64,000 bases of DNA from Hyphomicrobiales bacterium (GTDB taxonomy: Bacteria > Pseudomonadota > Alphaproteobacteria > Rhizobiales > Xanthobacteraceae), in contig JAFKKN010000004.1 in assembly GCA_017305535.1 (NCBI GenBank), positions 427,131-491,130 of the forward strand, given 5' to 3'. Positions within the stretch are counted from its first letter, which is position 1, and every line of letters starts with the position of its first letter. Below the pieces are notes generated by a model. It ran no database searches. It saw only the letters and a program-made list of their open reading frames with translations, and had not been told where the DNA came from. Shown here piece after piece: positions 54,111 through 63,868 of this stretch. Both the position numbers and the translations under genes were made by a program.

Positions 54111-55136
54111 TCAGTCGGAAGCGCCCACCGCCAGCCCATACACGTCCATACCGTCGACACGGCCGCGAATCGGCACGCGGCCTCGGGCACGAAGAACGGC
54201 GGTGGAGGTCTCGCCCAGCCGCGCGATCGCGGCGGCCGAGGCGAGGAACCCTCCGTCCGCCTCGCGGCTGAGTTGCTCCAATCGCGCGGCCGTGTTCATG
54301 ACGTCGCCGTTGAACACAATAGCGCGCTTGATGTCACCGATTTCGCCGATGATGATCGGTCCGAAATGCAAGCTGCCACGGACCCGCGGCGCGGCGCCGA
54401 ACTCTCGCTCGAAACGCGGCGCGGCCTCATCAAGCGCGGCGCGCATCGCCAGGAAGCACCGCAGCGGGCGACTATCCACCGCACCGGTCCGCTCCGGCCA
54501 GGTTACGATCAGTTCGTCCCCGACGTAATCCAGCACCTCGCCGCGATAATCGACCACGGGCTCGGTCAGGGCGCGGAAGGTACGGTCGAGGAAGCGGTGG
54601 ATACCGATCCCACCCAGTCGCTCGGCAAGCCCGGTTGACCCGACAATATCGACGAACAGCACGAAACGGCTCTCCTCGACCGGGGCGTGATAACGGCCAG
54701 TGATGAAATTCGAGAACGTGCGCGCGCCGAGCAGATTTCCGACCTCGACCACGAAGTTGATGGCGACCGCGGCGATTGCGGCGAATACTGCCGCATTCCA
54801 GAAATCCCGGGTGTTCTCCGGCCCGAATTCGCCGTGGTCAATGAAATTGAAGGCGACCTCCACCAGCAGAATAACCGCGGCATAGACGGCGCTGCGCAAC
54901 AGCAGACTGGATGTGAACGGCAGACCGCCAATCCAGTCGCGGACGATGCCAGTTTCCGCTGAAACCATCTCGAAGATGCTGAGGATCAGGCTGATCGCCA
55001 CTCCGTGCGCCATCGCACTGGCGATACCGACCGGCGTGAGGTTGCCCTGAATGACACTATAGATGAGCCCGGCGGCGGCGCTGGCGACAACCACCATGGC
55101 CATCAGATGGATATGACGTTCCTGTCTCGGGTTCAT
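54111..55136 (-). CDS. Membrane class III nucleotide cyclase
   Basis: A 341-residue protein with about four membrane segments in the first 140 residues, followed by a class III cyclase domain. Catalytic features: [20 protein letters not shown] (metal-binding Asp), [16 protein letters not shown] (second Asp), [40 protein letters not shown] (transition-state residues N and R of the NTAARLE motif). It should make cAMP or cGMP; the membrane part may be a sensor. It diverges from the P450 gene. Confidence 0.87.
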   Translation of the reverse strand: MNPRQERHIHLMAMVVVASAAAGLIYSVIQGNLTPVGIASAMAHGVAISLILSIFEMVSAETGIVRDWIGGLPFTSSLLLRSAVYAAVILLVEVAFNFIDHGEFGPENTRDFWNAAVFAAIAAVAINFVVEVGNLLGARTFSNFITGRYHAPVEESRFVLFVDIVGSTGLAERLGGIGIHRFLDRTFRALTEPVVDYRGEVLDYVGDELIVTWPERTGAVDSRPLRCFLAMRAALDEAAPRFEREFGAAPRVRGSLHFGPIIIGEIGDIKRAIVFNGDVMNTAARLEQLSREADGGFLASAAAIARLGETSTAVLRARGRVPIRGRVDGMDVYGLAVGASD

Positions 55137-55343
55137 GCCTCGCCCGGTCCTCTTCGCCGCCCATCAATGGCCAGCCCATCCCATGGTCCACACCATAGCG
55201 GACAGCGCGCGGATGGACAGACTGCCGCGCCTCATGCAGGAGCAGCGAACGAAGGTCACGCCTTGTCAAGGTCATAGTAAGAGGACACCCTTCACAGAGA
55301 AGCTCACTGCCCATGCGGCCGAGACGACCCGGAGGAAACCGCG

Positions 55344-56726
55344 ATGTCCATGCAAGGCCTGGTTGCTCCCGCCATGGCGCTACCGCTGCGTCCGCCGAAG
55401 CGCGCGGCGCTGGCCCATATCCCCGGCGACGAGGGCTGGCCGATGATCGGCCGCACGTTCTCGGTGCTGGCCGACCCGAGGGGCGAGGTGGAGCGGATGG
55501 CGGCGGCCTACGGCCCGGTCTATCGCAGTCGGGTGCTGGGCGAGACCAGTCTGAGCCTGCTCGGCCCCGAGGCCAACGAACTGGTGCTGTTCGACCAGAC
55601 CAAGCTGTTCTCCTCCACCCACGGCTGGGAGCCGATCCTCGGCCGGCTGTTTCCGCGCGGGCTGATGCTGCTCGATTTCGAGGAACACCGACTGCACCGC
55701 CGCGCGCTGTCGGTGGCGTTCAAGTCCGGGCCGATGAAGTCCTATCTCGCACAACTCGACTCCGGCATCGCCGCCCGCGTCGCGCGCTGGCGCCAGCAAC
55801 CGCCCGGGGCGATGCTGTTCTATCCGGCGATGAAGCAACTCACGCTCGATCTTGCCGCCACTTCCTTCCTCGGCACCGATATCGGCCCCGAGGTGGATGA
55901 GGTGACCGCCGCCTTCATCGACATGATTGCCGCCTCGGTTTCTCCGGTGCGCCAGCCGTGGCCGGGCACCCAGATGGCGCGCGGCGTCAAGGGCCGCGCC
56001 CGCATCGTCGAGTATTTCTCACGTCAGGTCCCGATCCGTCGCGAGAAGGGCGGCGACGACCTGTTTTCGCAACTGTGCCGCGCCACCCACGACGACGGCG
56101 CGCTACTGTCGACCCAGGACATCGTCGACCATATGAGCTTCCTCATCATGGCCGCGCACGACACACTGACCTCGTCGCTCACCTCCTTCGTCGGCGCCAT
56201 CGCCGCCAATCCGGAGTGGCAAGAGAAATTGCGCGACGAAGTGATGGCGCTCGGGCTCAACCGCGACGAACCGATCAGCTTCGACAAACTCGAATCGATG
56301 CCGCTCGCGGAAATGGCCTTCAAGGAGGCGATGCGGATGAAGCCGCCGGTGCCGTCGATTCCGCGCCGTGCCACCCGTGATTTCAGCTTCATGGGCTTTG
56401 CGATTCCCGCCGGCACGTTGGTCGGTGTCAATCCGCTCTACACCCATCACATGCCATCAATCTGGCCAGAGCCGGACGTCTTCAATCCGCTGCGCTTCAC
56501 CGACGAGGCACAACGCAGCCGCCACCGCTTCGCCTGGGTTCCGTTTTCGGGCGGTGCGCATATGTGCCTCGGCCTGCATTTCGCCTACATGCAGGCAAAG
56601 TGTTTCGTGCGGCACTTCGTACAGAACCTCGATGTATCGCTTGAGCCCGGGTACGTCGCATCGTGGCAGATGTGGCCAATCCCAAAACCGAAAGACGGCC
56701 TGCGCGTGCTGTTACGCCCAGTGTAA
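55344..56726 (+). CDS. Cytochrome P450
   Basis: A 460-residue bacterial P450 monooxygenase without an N-terminal membrane anchor. Seen: the I-helix AAHDTLTSSLTSFVGAI (A-x-D-T pattern), the ExxR pair in MAFKEAMRMKPPVPSIPRRA, and the haem-binding FSGGAHMCLGLHFAYMQAKCF (FxxGxxxCxG with the cysteine thiolate). GGAGGAAACC before ATG 55344 supports the start. Substrate unknown; it could be a fatty acid or sterol-like hydroxylase. It leads a plus-strand cluster with a small protein and a second cyclase, suggesting co-regulation. Confidence 0.93.
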   Translation: MSMQGLVAPAMALPLRPPKRAALAHIPGDEGWPMIGRTFSVLADPRGEVERMAAAYGPVYRSRVLGETSLSLLGPEANELVLFDQTKLFSSTHGWEPILGRLFPRGLMLLDFEEHRLHRRALSVAFKSGPMKSYLAQLDSGIAARVARWRQQPPGAMLFYPAMKQLTLDLAATSFLGTDIGPEVDEVTAAFIDMIAASVSPVRQPWPGTQMARGVKGRARIVEYFSRQVPIRREKGGDDLFSQLCRATHDDGALLSTQDIVDHMSFLIMAAHDTLTSSLTSFVGAIAANPEWQEKLRDEVMALGLNRDEPISFDKLESMPLAEMAFKEAMRMKPPVPSIPRRATRDFSFMGFAIPAGTLVGVNPLYTHHMPSIWPEPDVFNPLRFTDEAQRSRHRFAWVPFSGGAHMCLGLHFAYMQAKCFVRHFVQNLDVSLEPGYVASWQMWPIPKPKDGLRVLLRPV

Positions 56727-56749
56727 CCGGCATGAATCGAGAGGTGTGC

Positions 56750-57022
56750 ATGGCTGTCGGACATGATCTCGATCCACTGATCCTCGACCTGCTGGAATGG
56801 CTCGAACGCGAGCCACGCAGCGTTGCCGACGTTATCGATGTCTGGCGGAGTTCGTGTCCACGCCTGACGGTGTGGGAAGACACCGTCGACCGGGGCTTCG
56901 CGTCGCGAAAGCAATCGCGAGGCGAGCACGCCACTGTGGAGTTGACCGCCGCAGGGCGAGATTTCCTGCGTGCGCATCGATATTCCCAGCCGGGCGGAGC
57001 ACCTGACCGACCGGGAGTTTGA
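56750..57022 (+). CDS. Small protein with winged-helix-like pattern
   Basis: About 90 residues, MAVGHDLDPLILDLLEWLEREPRSVADVIDVWRSSCPRLTVWEDTVDRGF... ending VELTAAGRDFLRAHRYSQPGGAPDRPGV. The LxLLEWLxREPRS...VELTAAGRxFLR pattern resembles a degenerate winged helix (the V-LT-GR-FL wing), so it may bind DNA, but I do not recognise a named family. GAGAGG before ATG 56750 favours this start over ATG 56732. Its stop is three bases before the next gene's TTG, implying coupling with the cyclase. Confidence 0.6.
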   Translation: MAVGHDLDPLILDLLEWLEREPRSVADVIDVWRSSCPRLTVWEDTVDRGFASRKQSRGEHATVELTAAGRDFLRAHRYSQPGGAPDRPGV

Positions 57023-57025
57023 TCG

Positions 57026-58315
57026 TTGACGACTGCATCGGGCACCGGTTCTCCGCCGCGCCAGTTTCCACACGGGGTGGCGGTTGTACGGCAATCGTCG
57101 CGCGGGGTCGCGTCCGCACCCGATACGAACTCGTTCGCCGACATCGCGACGTGGCTGCTCAAGGGCGCGGCGCGCGAAACCGAAATGCTCCTGCTGTTCG
57201 AGTCGTTCATCTGGCGGCTGATCGCCGCCGGGATTCCGCTTGATCGCGCCAGCCTGCATATCGGCACGCTGCATCCGCAACTGCTCGGCTTCGCCTGGAA
57301 CTGGCGGCGCGAGGACGCCACCTGCTACGAAGTGAAAGTGCTGCATTCAACTTCGGAAACCGACAGCTTCAGGCTCAACCCGCTGGCGCGCATCTTCGCC
57401 ACCGGCGAACCGCTGCGCCGTAATCCGCAAAACGCCGAGGCGCGAACCGAATTTCCGATGATGGCCGAACTCGGCGAAGCCGGCATCACCGACTACGTCG
57501 CTCTGCCATTCAGCAGCGGTACTGGCTATCGCCATGCCATGACGCTGGCGACGAAACATCCCGACGGTTTTCCGCAATCAGCGGGACCGGAGGTCAGGAA
57601 TGTGCTTGACCTGTTCGCGCTGCATGCCGAACGGCATATTGCCCAGCGCATCGCCGAGAACGCCGTCAACGCCTATCTCGGCGAGGTTGCCGGCCGCAAG
57701 GTATTGAGCGGTTCGATCAAGCGCGGCGCCGGCGAGGCGATCCGTGCCGTGATCTGGGTATCGGACCTGCGCGGCTTCACCACGCTGTCGGATCATTTGC
57801 CCGGCGCCGACATGATCGTACTGCTCAACGCCTATTTCGAGACACTGGCCGGCGCGGTGCTGGCGCATGGCGGCGAGGTACTGAAATTCATGGGCGACGG
57901 GTTGCTCGCCGTTTTTCCGATTGGTGCGCAAACCAGCGCCAAAGCCGCGGCACACGCCGCGCTCGCTGCCGCGCAGCGAGCGCGGCGTGATCTCGACGCA
58001 CTCAATGACGGCGCGTTGCCGCAACTCGCAGGTATCGACGGCTGGCATCCATTACGCACCGGTATCGCACTGCATGAGGGCGAAGTGTTCTTTGGCAATA
58101 TCGGCTCGCCGGAACGGCTTGACTTTACCGTGATTGGTCCCGCCGTGAATGAAGCCAGCCGCGTCGAGGCACTGCAGAAGAAACTCGGCCGCAGTATTCT
58201 GATCACGGAAGCGATGGCGCGACACATCGACATCCCGCTCGATCATTTGGGCAAACACGAATTGCGTGGGGTTTCGTTGCCCGTCGCAGTTTACAGTCCG
58301 CGCGACATTACATGA
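57026..58315 (+). CDS. Soluble class III nucleotide cyclase
   Basis: A 429-residue cytoplasmic cyclase. The N-terminal ~230 residues carry GAF-like character (ESFIWRLIAAGIPLDRASLHIGTLHPQLLGFAW... and YVALPFSSGTGYRHAMTLATKHPDGFP); the C-terminal cyclase domain has AVIWVSDLRGFTTLSD (Asp), GEVLKFMGDGLLAVFP (Asp), and HEGEVFFGNIGSPERLDFTVIGPAVNEASRVEAL (N-R transition-state residues). It begins at TTG 57026 with GGGAG eight bases upstream. It could sense a small ligand through the GAF-like part. Third gene of the P450 cluster. Confidence 0.85.
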   Translation: MTTASGTGSPPRQFPHGVAVVRQSSRGVASAPDTNSFADIATWLLKGAARETEMLLLFESFIWRLIAAGIPLDRASLHIGTLHPQLLGFAWNWRREDATCYEVKVLHSTSETDSFRLNPLARIFATGEPLRRNPQNAEARTEFPMMAELGEAGITDYVALPFSSGTGYRHAMTLATKHPDGFPQSAGPEVRNVLDLFALHAERHIAQRIAENAVNAYLGEVAGRKVLSGSIKRGAGEAIRAVIWVSDLRGFTTLSDHLPGADMIVLLNAYFETLAGAVLAHGGEVLKFMGDGLLAVFPIGAQTSAKAAAHAALAAAQRARRDLDALNDGALPQLAGIDGWHPLRTGIALHEGEVFFGNIGSPERLDFTVIGPAVNEASRVEALQKKLGRSILITEAMARHIDIPLDHLGKHELRGVSLPVAVYSPRDIT

Positions 58316-58389
58316 GAGAGAGTAACCGGGGTTTGACTTAACTCATGCGTTCGCCATGGCCAGGCATGACGGACATAAAACTTTCTGAC
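58316..58389. repeat. Fragment of the extragenic palindromes
   Basis: GCCATGGCC and GGCATGACGG (58353-58372) look like a broken or decayed half of the palindromes at 15196 and 45261. It lies between the convergent cyclase and cupin genes. No complete stem is formed. Confidence 0.35.
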
Positions 58390-58896
58390 CTACTCCAAGA
58401 ACGTCGTCAGCTCCGCGCCTTCGTCAGCGACGAACACGGCGATCAACTCCGCAGGCTCGGTAGCGCTGGCATTGGCTGACACCAAATGCGTAGCGCCCGG
58501 CGGCTCGAAGAACGACTGCCCGACCTTGAACACCTCGACCGGCCCGCCACCAAGCTGCGAGCGAATCTGTCCCTGCGTCACATAGGCTGTCACCGTTCCT
58601 GAATGCCTATGCGCGCGTGTAAAACCGCCCGGCCCGTAGAACACGCGAACGATGGTCACGCGCTTGCCCGGCACGTTCGGCAGGGCATGGGATGCGATCA
58701 CCTCGACCTTGTCGAGCGGGCTCGATGCGCCGGCATCGCTGACAGTGCACAACGGCGCGAGCACATTGGAGACGACGTCCATCGTCGTCGGCAGCGCCTT
58801 GGCGATCACCGCCGCGCAAGCGATGCCCGCCATGGCCGCAAGGCTCAGCCGCCATGCGCTGCGTCCATTCGGCATCATCCCAATCATGGTCGACAT
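58390..58896 (-). CDS. Exported cupin-domain protein
   Basis: A 168-residue protein with an N-terminal hydrophobic segment (RLSLAAMAGIACAAVIAKALP) that may be a signal anchor, followed by a cupin domain: KRVTIVRVFYGPGGFTRAHRHSGTVTAYVTQGQIRSQLGGGPVEVFKVGQSFFEPPGATHLVSANASATEPAELIAVFV, with the metal-binding His residues RAHRH and ATH. Substrate unknown. GGAGG lies before the ATG. It is convergent with the cyclase gene. Confidence 0.85.
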   Translation of the reverse strand: MSTMIGMMPNGRSAWRLSLAAMAGIACAAVIAKALPTTMDVVSNVLAPLCTVSDAGASSPLDKVEVIASHALPNVPGKRVTIVRVFYGPGGFTRAHRHSGTVTAYVTQGQIRSQLGGGPVEVFKVGQSFFEPPGATHLVSANASATEPAELIAVFVADEGAELTTFLE

Positions 58897-59042
58897 GCGC
58901 GGTCCTCCGGCACAATGGGAACGGTGAGACGGCAGGCTACGCTCGTCCTGCTACCGCTTCAATGCGCTTAACGCAACGATGCGTCTTGAGAGCTGGCTCG
59001 GGAATTCCTTCTGCCGGCGGACTTGCATCACGAAAAGGGGCG

Positions 59043-59876
59043 CTACTCTCCCAACAACTTGCGCAGGCCGACATAGCCTTGTTGCTGCTGGGTCCAGTTG
59101 CGGCCACCGATCACGCCGCCGTCGATCACGATATCCGCGCCATTGATGAAGGAGGATTCATCGCTGGCCAGAAATGCCGCCGCATGCGCGATGTCATCGG
59201 GAACGCCGGCGCGTGGGATCGGCTGCGCCGATTTGAACAGGCCTTCCAGCACGTCGGCCTTGCTATCAGCGGCGCCGGGCGACAGGCCCATGGCTTTGGC
59301 CAGAATGCCGGTGGCGATGGCGCCCGGCGAGATGCTGTTGACGCGAACGCCGGCCTCACCCAATTCCATCGCCACGCATTTGGTGAAGTGAATGACCGCA
59401 GCCTTGGCGGCGCCGTAAACCAACGACGACGAATAGCCCCCGAGATGCCCGGCGATGCTGCCGTTGTTGATGATGGAGCCCGAGCCTTGCCGGCGCATAT
59501 GCGGCGCGACGTGCTTCATGCCAAGCATGACGCTGCGCACCAGGGTCGCCATCGCCGCATCGAACTGCGTAACATCGAGCCCTTCGATGCCGCCGGTCTG
59601 CGCCGGCCCGCCGGCGTTGTTGAACAGGCAATCGATGCGCCCGAACGTCTCCACGGCGTGCGAGATCAGCGCCTTCATCTGCGCTTCGTCAGTGACGTCG
59701 GTTTGCCTGAACACGCAATTCGCGCCGAGCTTCTTCGCCAGCGCCTCGCCCTCCGCCGCGCGGCGCCCGGCCGCGACCACCTTCGCGCCTTCCGCCACGA
59801 AAATTTCAGCGGTGCGCCAGCCGATGCCGCTGGTGGCCCCCGTGATCACCGCCACCTTGCCGTCAAGCCGTCCCAT
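59043..59876 (-). CDS. SDR-family oxidoreductase
   Basis: A 277-residue short-chain dehydrogenase. Motifs: TGATSGIG (cofactor), NNAGG, the catalytic NNGSIAG/YGAAKAAV region giving Ser, Tyr and Lys, and the C-terminal AAFLASDESSFINGADIVIDGGVIGG. It starts MGRLDGKVAVITGATSGIG. The substrate is unknown. It is divergent from the arylsulfatase gene, so a joint catabolic role is possible but unproven. Confidence 0.9.
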   Translation of the reverse strand: MGRLDGKVAVITGATSGIGWRTAEIFVAEGAKVVAAGRRAAEGEALAKKLGANCVFRQTDVTDEAQMKALISHAVETFGRIDCLFNNAGGPAQTGGIEGLDVTQFDAAMATLVRSVMLGMKHVAPHMRRQGSGSIINNGSIAGHLGGYSSSLVYGAAKAAVIHFTKCVAMELGEAGVRVNSISPGAIATGILAKAMGLSPGAADSKADVLEGLFKSAQPIPRAGVPDDIAHAAAFLASDESSFINGADIVIDGGVIGGRNWTQQQQGYVGLRKLLGE

Positions 59877-59989
59877 GTCGCGCCTCCCCGATTGACCTTT
59901 GTTATGCTGGCGTCGATCATAGCGGACGCCGACACGGCATCAACCAAGCGAAAACGCTGCACAGGCCTGTCGGTATGGGGAGCGAACGC

Positions 59990-62278
59990 ATGACGGCACA
60001 GAACAAGACCGCTTTTGGCGGCACCATCGGCAAGACCATCGCGGAGTCCAAGCCATGGTGGCCGACGCCGGAGCCGCCGCCACAAGGCGCGCCCAACATT
60101 CTGGTGGTTCTGTTCGACGATGTCGGCTTCTCGGATTTCGGTTGTTACGGCTCACCGATCAAGACGCCGACCATCGATGCGCTGGCAGCGCAGGGCCTGC
60201 GTTACACCGGCTTTCACACCACCGCGATGTGTTCGACCACACGCGCTGCGCTGCTCACCGGCCGCAATCATCATTCGGTCGGCGTCGGCTGCCTCGCCAA
60301 TTTCGACAGCGGCTATCCAGGCTATCGCGGCAAGATCGCACGCGAGGCCGGCACGCTGGCCGAGATGCTGAAGGCCCACGCCTATCGCAACTACATGGTC
60401 GGCAAATGGCACGTCACGCCGCTCACCGAGAGCGGCGCCACCGGCCCGTTCGACGGCTGGCCGCTGGGACGCGGCTTCGATCGCTTCTATGGCTTCCTCG
60501 ATGCCGAGACCGATCAATACGCGCCGGAGCTGGTCGCCGACAACACCCACATCGATCCGCCCAGCACTTACGCCGACGGCTATCACCTCACCGCCGACCT
60601 CGTCGATCAATCGATCCGCTTCATCGCCGATCACATGGCGGACCGGCCCGATTTGCCGTGGCTGACATGGCTCGCCTTCGGCGCCTGCCACGCGCCGCAT
60701 CAGGCGCCGGCCGACATCATCAAGAGCTACGATGCAACATTCGCCCACGGTTGGGACGTCGAGCGCGAGCAGCGCATGGCACGGCAGAAGGCGATGGGCA
60801 TCGTGCCGCCCGAGACAAAGATGCCGCCGCGCAACGATGGCGTCAAAGCCTGGGATGCGCATACGCCGGACGAGCAGCGCGTGTTCACCCGGCTGCAATC
60901 GGCCTTCGCCGGCATGCTTGACCATGCCGACCAACATCTGGCGCGATTGATCGATTTCCTCGACAAAACCGGCGTGCGCGACAACACGCTGATCATCGTG
61001 ATGTCCGACAACGGCGCCAGCCAGGAAGGCGGCCCGCTCGGCTTCATCAACGCCATGGGGCCATACAACTTCCGCCCCGAACCGATGCCGGAGAAACTGC
61101 AACGCATCGATGACATCGGCGGCCCCGATACGCACACCAATTTTCCGCACGGCTGGGCAATGGCATCGAACACGCCGCTGCGCCGCTACAAACAGAACAC
61201 CCATGGTGGCGGCATTCGCGATCCGTTCGTGCTGAACTGGCCGAAGAAAATTCCGGCGACCGGCGAGCTGCGCCATCAATTCGTCCACGCCAGCGATCTG
61301 ACGCCGACGCTGCTGGATATGATCGGGCTTGCCGCGCCGGGAGCAATCAACGGCGTCGCGCAGATGCCGCTGGAAGGCGAGAGCTTTGCCCGCAGCATTG
61401 CAAACGCATCAGCGCCGTCGCGCACCAAGCCGCAATATTTCGAGATGTTCGGCCATCGCGGGCTTTGGCACGACGGCTGGAAGGCGGTGGCCTATCATCC
61501 GCCGGGCACGCCGTTCGACAACGACAAGTGGGAGCTATTTCACCTCGACCGCGATTTTTCAGAAGTCGACGATCTCGCTGCGAAGGAACCCGAACGCCTC
61601 GCCGAACTAATCAGGCTGTGGTGGCGCGAGGCGGAAGCGCACAATGTGTTGCCGCTCGACGACCGCTTCGGTCCGCGCTTCGCCGAGAACGCCGCGCGCT
61701 TTCACGGACCGCGCAAGAACTTCGTGTTTCATGCCGGCATGGGCCACGTCCCCACCGACGTCGCGCCGGACGTGCGCAGCCGCAGCTACACCATCGAGGC
61801 CCACGTCGAGATCGACGATCCCAAGGCCGAGGGCGTGCTGATCGCCCATGGCGACGCCACCTCCGGCTACAGCCTTTATATAAAGGCGCGGCGACTGGTG
61901 CATGATCTCAACATCGGCGGCCATCATCACCTCGTCACGTCGGAGAGCGAGATTACCTCGGGCGTGCATCGACTCGGCGTGCATGTCGAGCGGCTGCGCC
62001 GCACCGCGCCTCCGGCGCTGGGCGCGCGCACCGGCGTGTCCGAATATCGCCTGATGATCGACGGGGAAGCCGCCGGCATGATACAGACGCAACTCGGCTT
62101 TCACAATCTGATCTCGTGGTCCGGCCTCGATATCGGCCGCGATCGCGGCAGTCCGGTGTCGCATTACGAGGCGCCGTTCGCGTTTTCCGGAAAGCTGTTG
62201 CGAGTCGAGGTGACGATGTACGACGATCAGGACCTCAATGGCGACGGCGTCGGAGATGCCGAGATGGCGCGGCAATAG
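59990..62278 (+). CDS. Type I arylsulfatase family protein
   Basis: The protein has about 762 residues. Sulfatase features include ILVVLFDDVGFSDFGCYGSPIKTPTIDALAAQGLRYTGFHTTAMCSTTRAALLTGRNHHSVG (metal-binding Asp pair and the formylglycine site), MVGKWHVTP, MSDNGASQEGG and a beta-rich C-terminal domain. The formylglycine precursor Cys81 is in CSTTR, where the usual signature is C-x-P/A-x-R. It would hydrolyse sulfate esters after Cys conversion by a formylglycine-generating enzyme. GGGGAG lies seven bases before ATG 59990. It may supply sulfur or carbon under sulfur limitation. Confidence 0.9.
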   Translation: MTAQNKTAFGGTIGKTIAESKPWWPTPEPPPQGAPNILVVLFDDVGFSDFGCYGSPIKTPTIDALAAQGLRYTGFHTTAMCSTTRAALLTGRNHHSVGVGCLANFDSGYPGYRGKIAREAGTLAEMLKAHAYRNYMVGKWHVTPLTESGATGPFDGWPLGRGFDRFYGFLDAETDQYAPELVADNTHIDPPSTYADGYHLTADLVDQSIRFIADHMADRPDLPWLTWLAFGACHAPHQAPADIIKSYDATFAHGWDVEREQRMARQKAMGIVPPETKMPPRNDGVKAWDAHTPDEQRVFTRLQSAFAGMLDHADQHLARLIDFLDKTGVRDNTLIIVMSDNGASQEGGPLGFINAMGPYNFRPEPMPEKLQRIDDIGGPDTHTNFPHGWAMASNTPLRRYKQNTHGGGIRDPFVLNWPKKIPATGELRHQFVHASDLTPTLLDMIGLAAPGAINGVAQMPLEGESFARSIANASAPSRTKPQYFEMFGHRGLWHDGWKAVAYHPPGTPFDNDKWELFHLDRDFSEVDDLAAKEPERLAELIRLWWREAEAHNVLPLDDRFGPRFAENAARFHGPRKNFVFHAGMGHVPTDVAPDVRSRSYTIEAHVEIDDPKAEGVLIAHGDATSGYSLYIKARRLVHDLNIGGHHHLVTSESEITSGVHRLGVHVERLRRTAPPALGARTGVSEYRLMIDGEAAGMIQTQLGFHNLISWSGLDIGRDRGSPVSHYEAPFAFSGKLLRVEVTMYDDQDLNGDGVGDAEMARQ

Positions 62279-62425
62279 GTACCCATGTGCCGCGACCGGT
62301 TGAGATTCAAGGTAAAATTTTTCTCACACCAACCCGAACATACGCTCGATTAACTATTTCACTGGATGGTTGCGCGAGGACGTCTTGACTCAGCAGGACG
62401 TTCTACCCTGTGCAGTGGAGTCACC

Positions 62426-63484
62426 ATGCGTCAGTTTCCGGTTCTCGTCGTCGCGGCCGCTGTTGCGACCGTCGCAACCGTCAGCGTCATCGCGGTCACG
62501 GCTAAGCATTACCTCGGCTCAACCGCCGTCGAGACAGCCTCGAGCGCGAAGCCGGAACTGACCACCGGCTCCATCGATAAGCGCTGGCCAAAACCGGGCG
62601 TCGAGCGCCAGGTGGCAGCCGCCGAACCGGCCCCGCAGGTCGCAGCTCCGGAAGCCGCGCCAACCCCGCCCGCGCCTGAAAAGAACCTCGCCGCCGCCAA
62701 ACCGACTTGCAATACCCCGGGCGCCATGGGCGTTTCGCGCACGGTGCAGATCGACACCACCGGCGGCCCGGGCTTCGGCATGTCGCAATATCGCGACTAC
62801 GATTTCCTCCAGCCCGGCGAAGTTGTGCTGACCTTCGACGACGGCCCGTGGCCGGTGACGACGCCGCAAGTGCTGGCGGCACTGAAGGCCGAGTGCCTGC
62901 AAGCAACATTCTTCAACATCGGCGAACACGCGATGTGGCATCCGAGCGTGCTGAAGCTGGTGATCGCGGCGGGCCACACCGTCGGTACCCACACCTGGTC
63001 GCACAAGAATCTCGCGCATCTGCCGTTCCAGCAGGCCAAGGACGAGATCGAGAAGGGTATCAGCGCAGTAACGATGATGGCTGGAACGCCGGTCGCGCCG
63101 TTCTTCCGCTATCCGCAACTGCGGCAGACCCCCGAACTCAAGGCTTATCTCGCTGAGCGCAACATCGCGGCATTCTCGATCGACATCGACTCGCAGGACT
63201 TCAAGGTCAAGAATCCCGACCAGCTTGTCACGTCGATTATGACGCAGCTCAAGAAGAAGCAGAAGGGCATCATCCTGATGCACGATCTGCACAAGTGGTC
63301 CGCGGCCGCCGTGCCGCAACTGCTCGTCCAGCTCAAGGCGAACGGCTACAAGGTGGTTCACGTGCGCCCCAAGGGCACGCTGACCACGCTGCCGGAATAC
63401 GATGAAATGATCGCCAAGCTGGCGCAACCGGTACGCTCCAGCAACGCCCGCGACATCTCGGCTGTCGTGCAAACGGTCGACTGA
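62426..63484 (+). CDS. Polysaccharide deacetylase (NodB-type)
   Basis: A 353-residue protein with N-terminal anchor or signal (PVLVVAAAVATVATVSVIAV), a Pro/Ala-rich linker, and a NodB domain: VVLTFDDGPWPVTTPQVL (catalytic Asp and metal Asp), HTVGTHTWSHKNLAHLP (metal His pair), FFRYPQLRQTPEL, and the C-terminal IILMHDLHKW. It removes acetyl groups from N-acetylglucosamine or similar residues in wall or capsule polysaccharide. Its start at 62426 follows from the signal-like N-terminus; the frame opens 20 codons earlier. Confidence 0.92.
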   Translation: MRQFPVLVVAAAVATVATVSVIAVTAKHYLGSTAVETASSAKPELTTGSIDKRWPKPGVERQVAAAEPAPQVAAPEAAPTPPAPEKNLAAAKPTCNTPGAMGVSRTVQIDTTGGPGFGMSQYRDYDFLQPGEVVLTFDDGPWPVTTPQVLAALKAECLQATFFNIGEHAMWHPSVLKLVIAAGHTVGTHTWSHKNLAHLPFQQAKDEIEKGISAVTMMAGTPVAPFFRYPQLRQTPELKAYLAERNIAAFSIDIDSQDFKVKNPDQLVTSIMTQLKKKQKGIILMHDLHKWSAAAVPQLLVQLKANGYKVVHVRPKGTLTTLPEYDEMIAKLAQPVRSSNARDISAVVQTVD

Positions 63485-63823
63485 CGAAAATGACGGAGTT
63501 GCGCCGTTCCGACGGCGCAATCAAAGCTCCGGGGTAGCATAGCCCCCGAAACCACAACGAACCCGACATTGCCTCCGGGAGCTTCCCTTCTCGTAAAGCG
63601 AGATGCGAAGCATCCGATGCCACCTGTTTTCTTCGCGCGAACGCTCCTCTCGGACTAAACCAGAGGGCGCGTTCTGCCTGCCAATCCCGACAGAGCGCGT
63701 GGGCCGGGCAGACTATGCCCACCCGTTTCACCGATAGCACCGGCGCCAGAATCCGTTTAGCGGACAGAATTCCTCGTCCCGCCCGTTGCCCGGCCCCGCC
63801 CGATCGGCTAAACAACGCCTCAC
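63485..63823. other. Intergenic stretch before the tRNA
   Basis: No gene is evident. A 9-bp hairpin TTGCGCCGT (63499-63507) / ACGGCGCAA (63512-63520) follows the deacetylase stop by 14 bases and may end its transcript, though no T-run follows. The rest is presumably the promoter region of the tRNA. Confidence 0.4.
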
Positions 63824-63868
63824 GCACCCGTAGCTCAGCTGGATAGAGCGTTGCCCTCCGAAGGCAAA
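63824..63868 (+). tRNA. tRNA-Arg(CCG), 5' half only (disrupted)
   Basis: GCACCCG-TA, the D-arm GCTC/GAGC with AGCTGGATA loop, and the anticodon arm TTGCC-CTCCGAA-GGCAA with anticodon CCG are canonical. From 63869 the sequence no longer continues as expected: there is no TTCRA T-loop, no CGGGTGC acceptor strand, and no CCA. A possible partial acceptor match GGGTG at 63892-63896 is out of register. This looks like a tRNA gene broken at the variable-loop side of the anticodon stem, most likely by integration of foreign DNA. Confidence 0.75.

Noticed and set aside
62360..62410. Direct repeat GGACGT before the deacetylase gene as an operator
   Set aside because: Two six-base copies 18 bases apart are expected by chance in GC-rich intergenic DNA; no symmetry or conservation can be shown.
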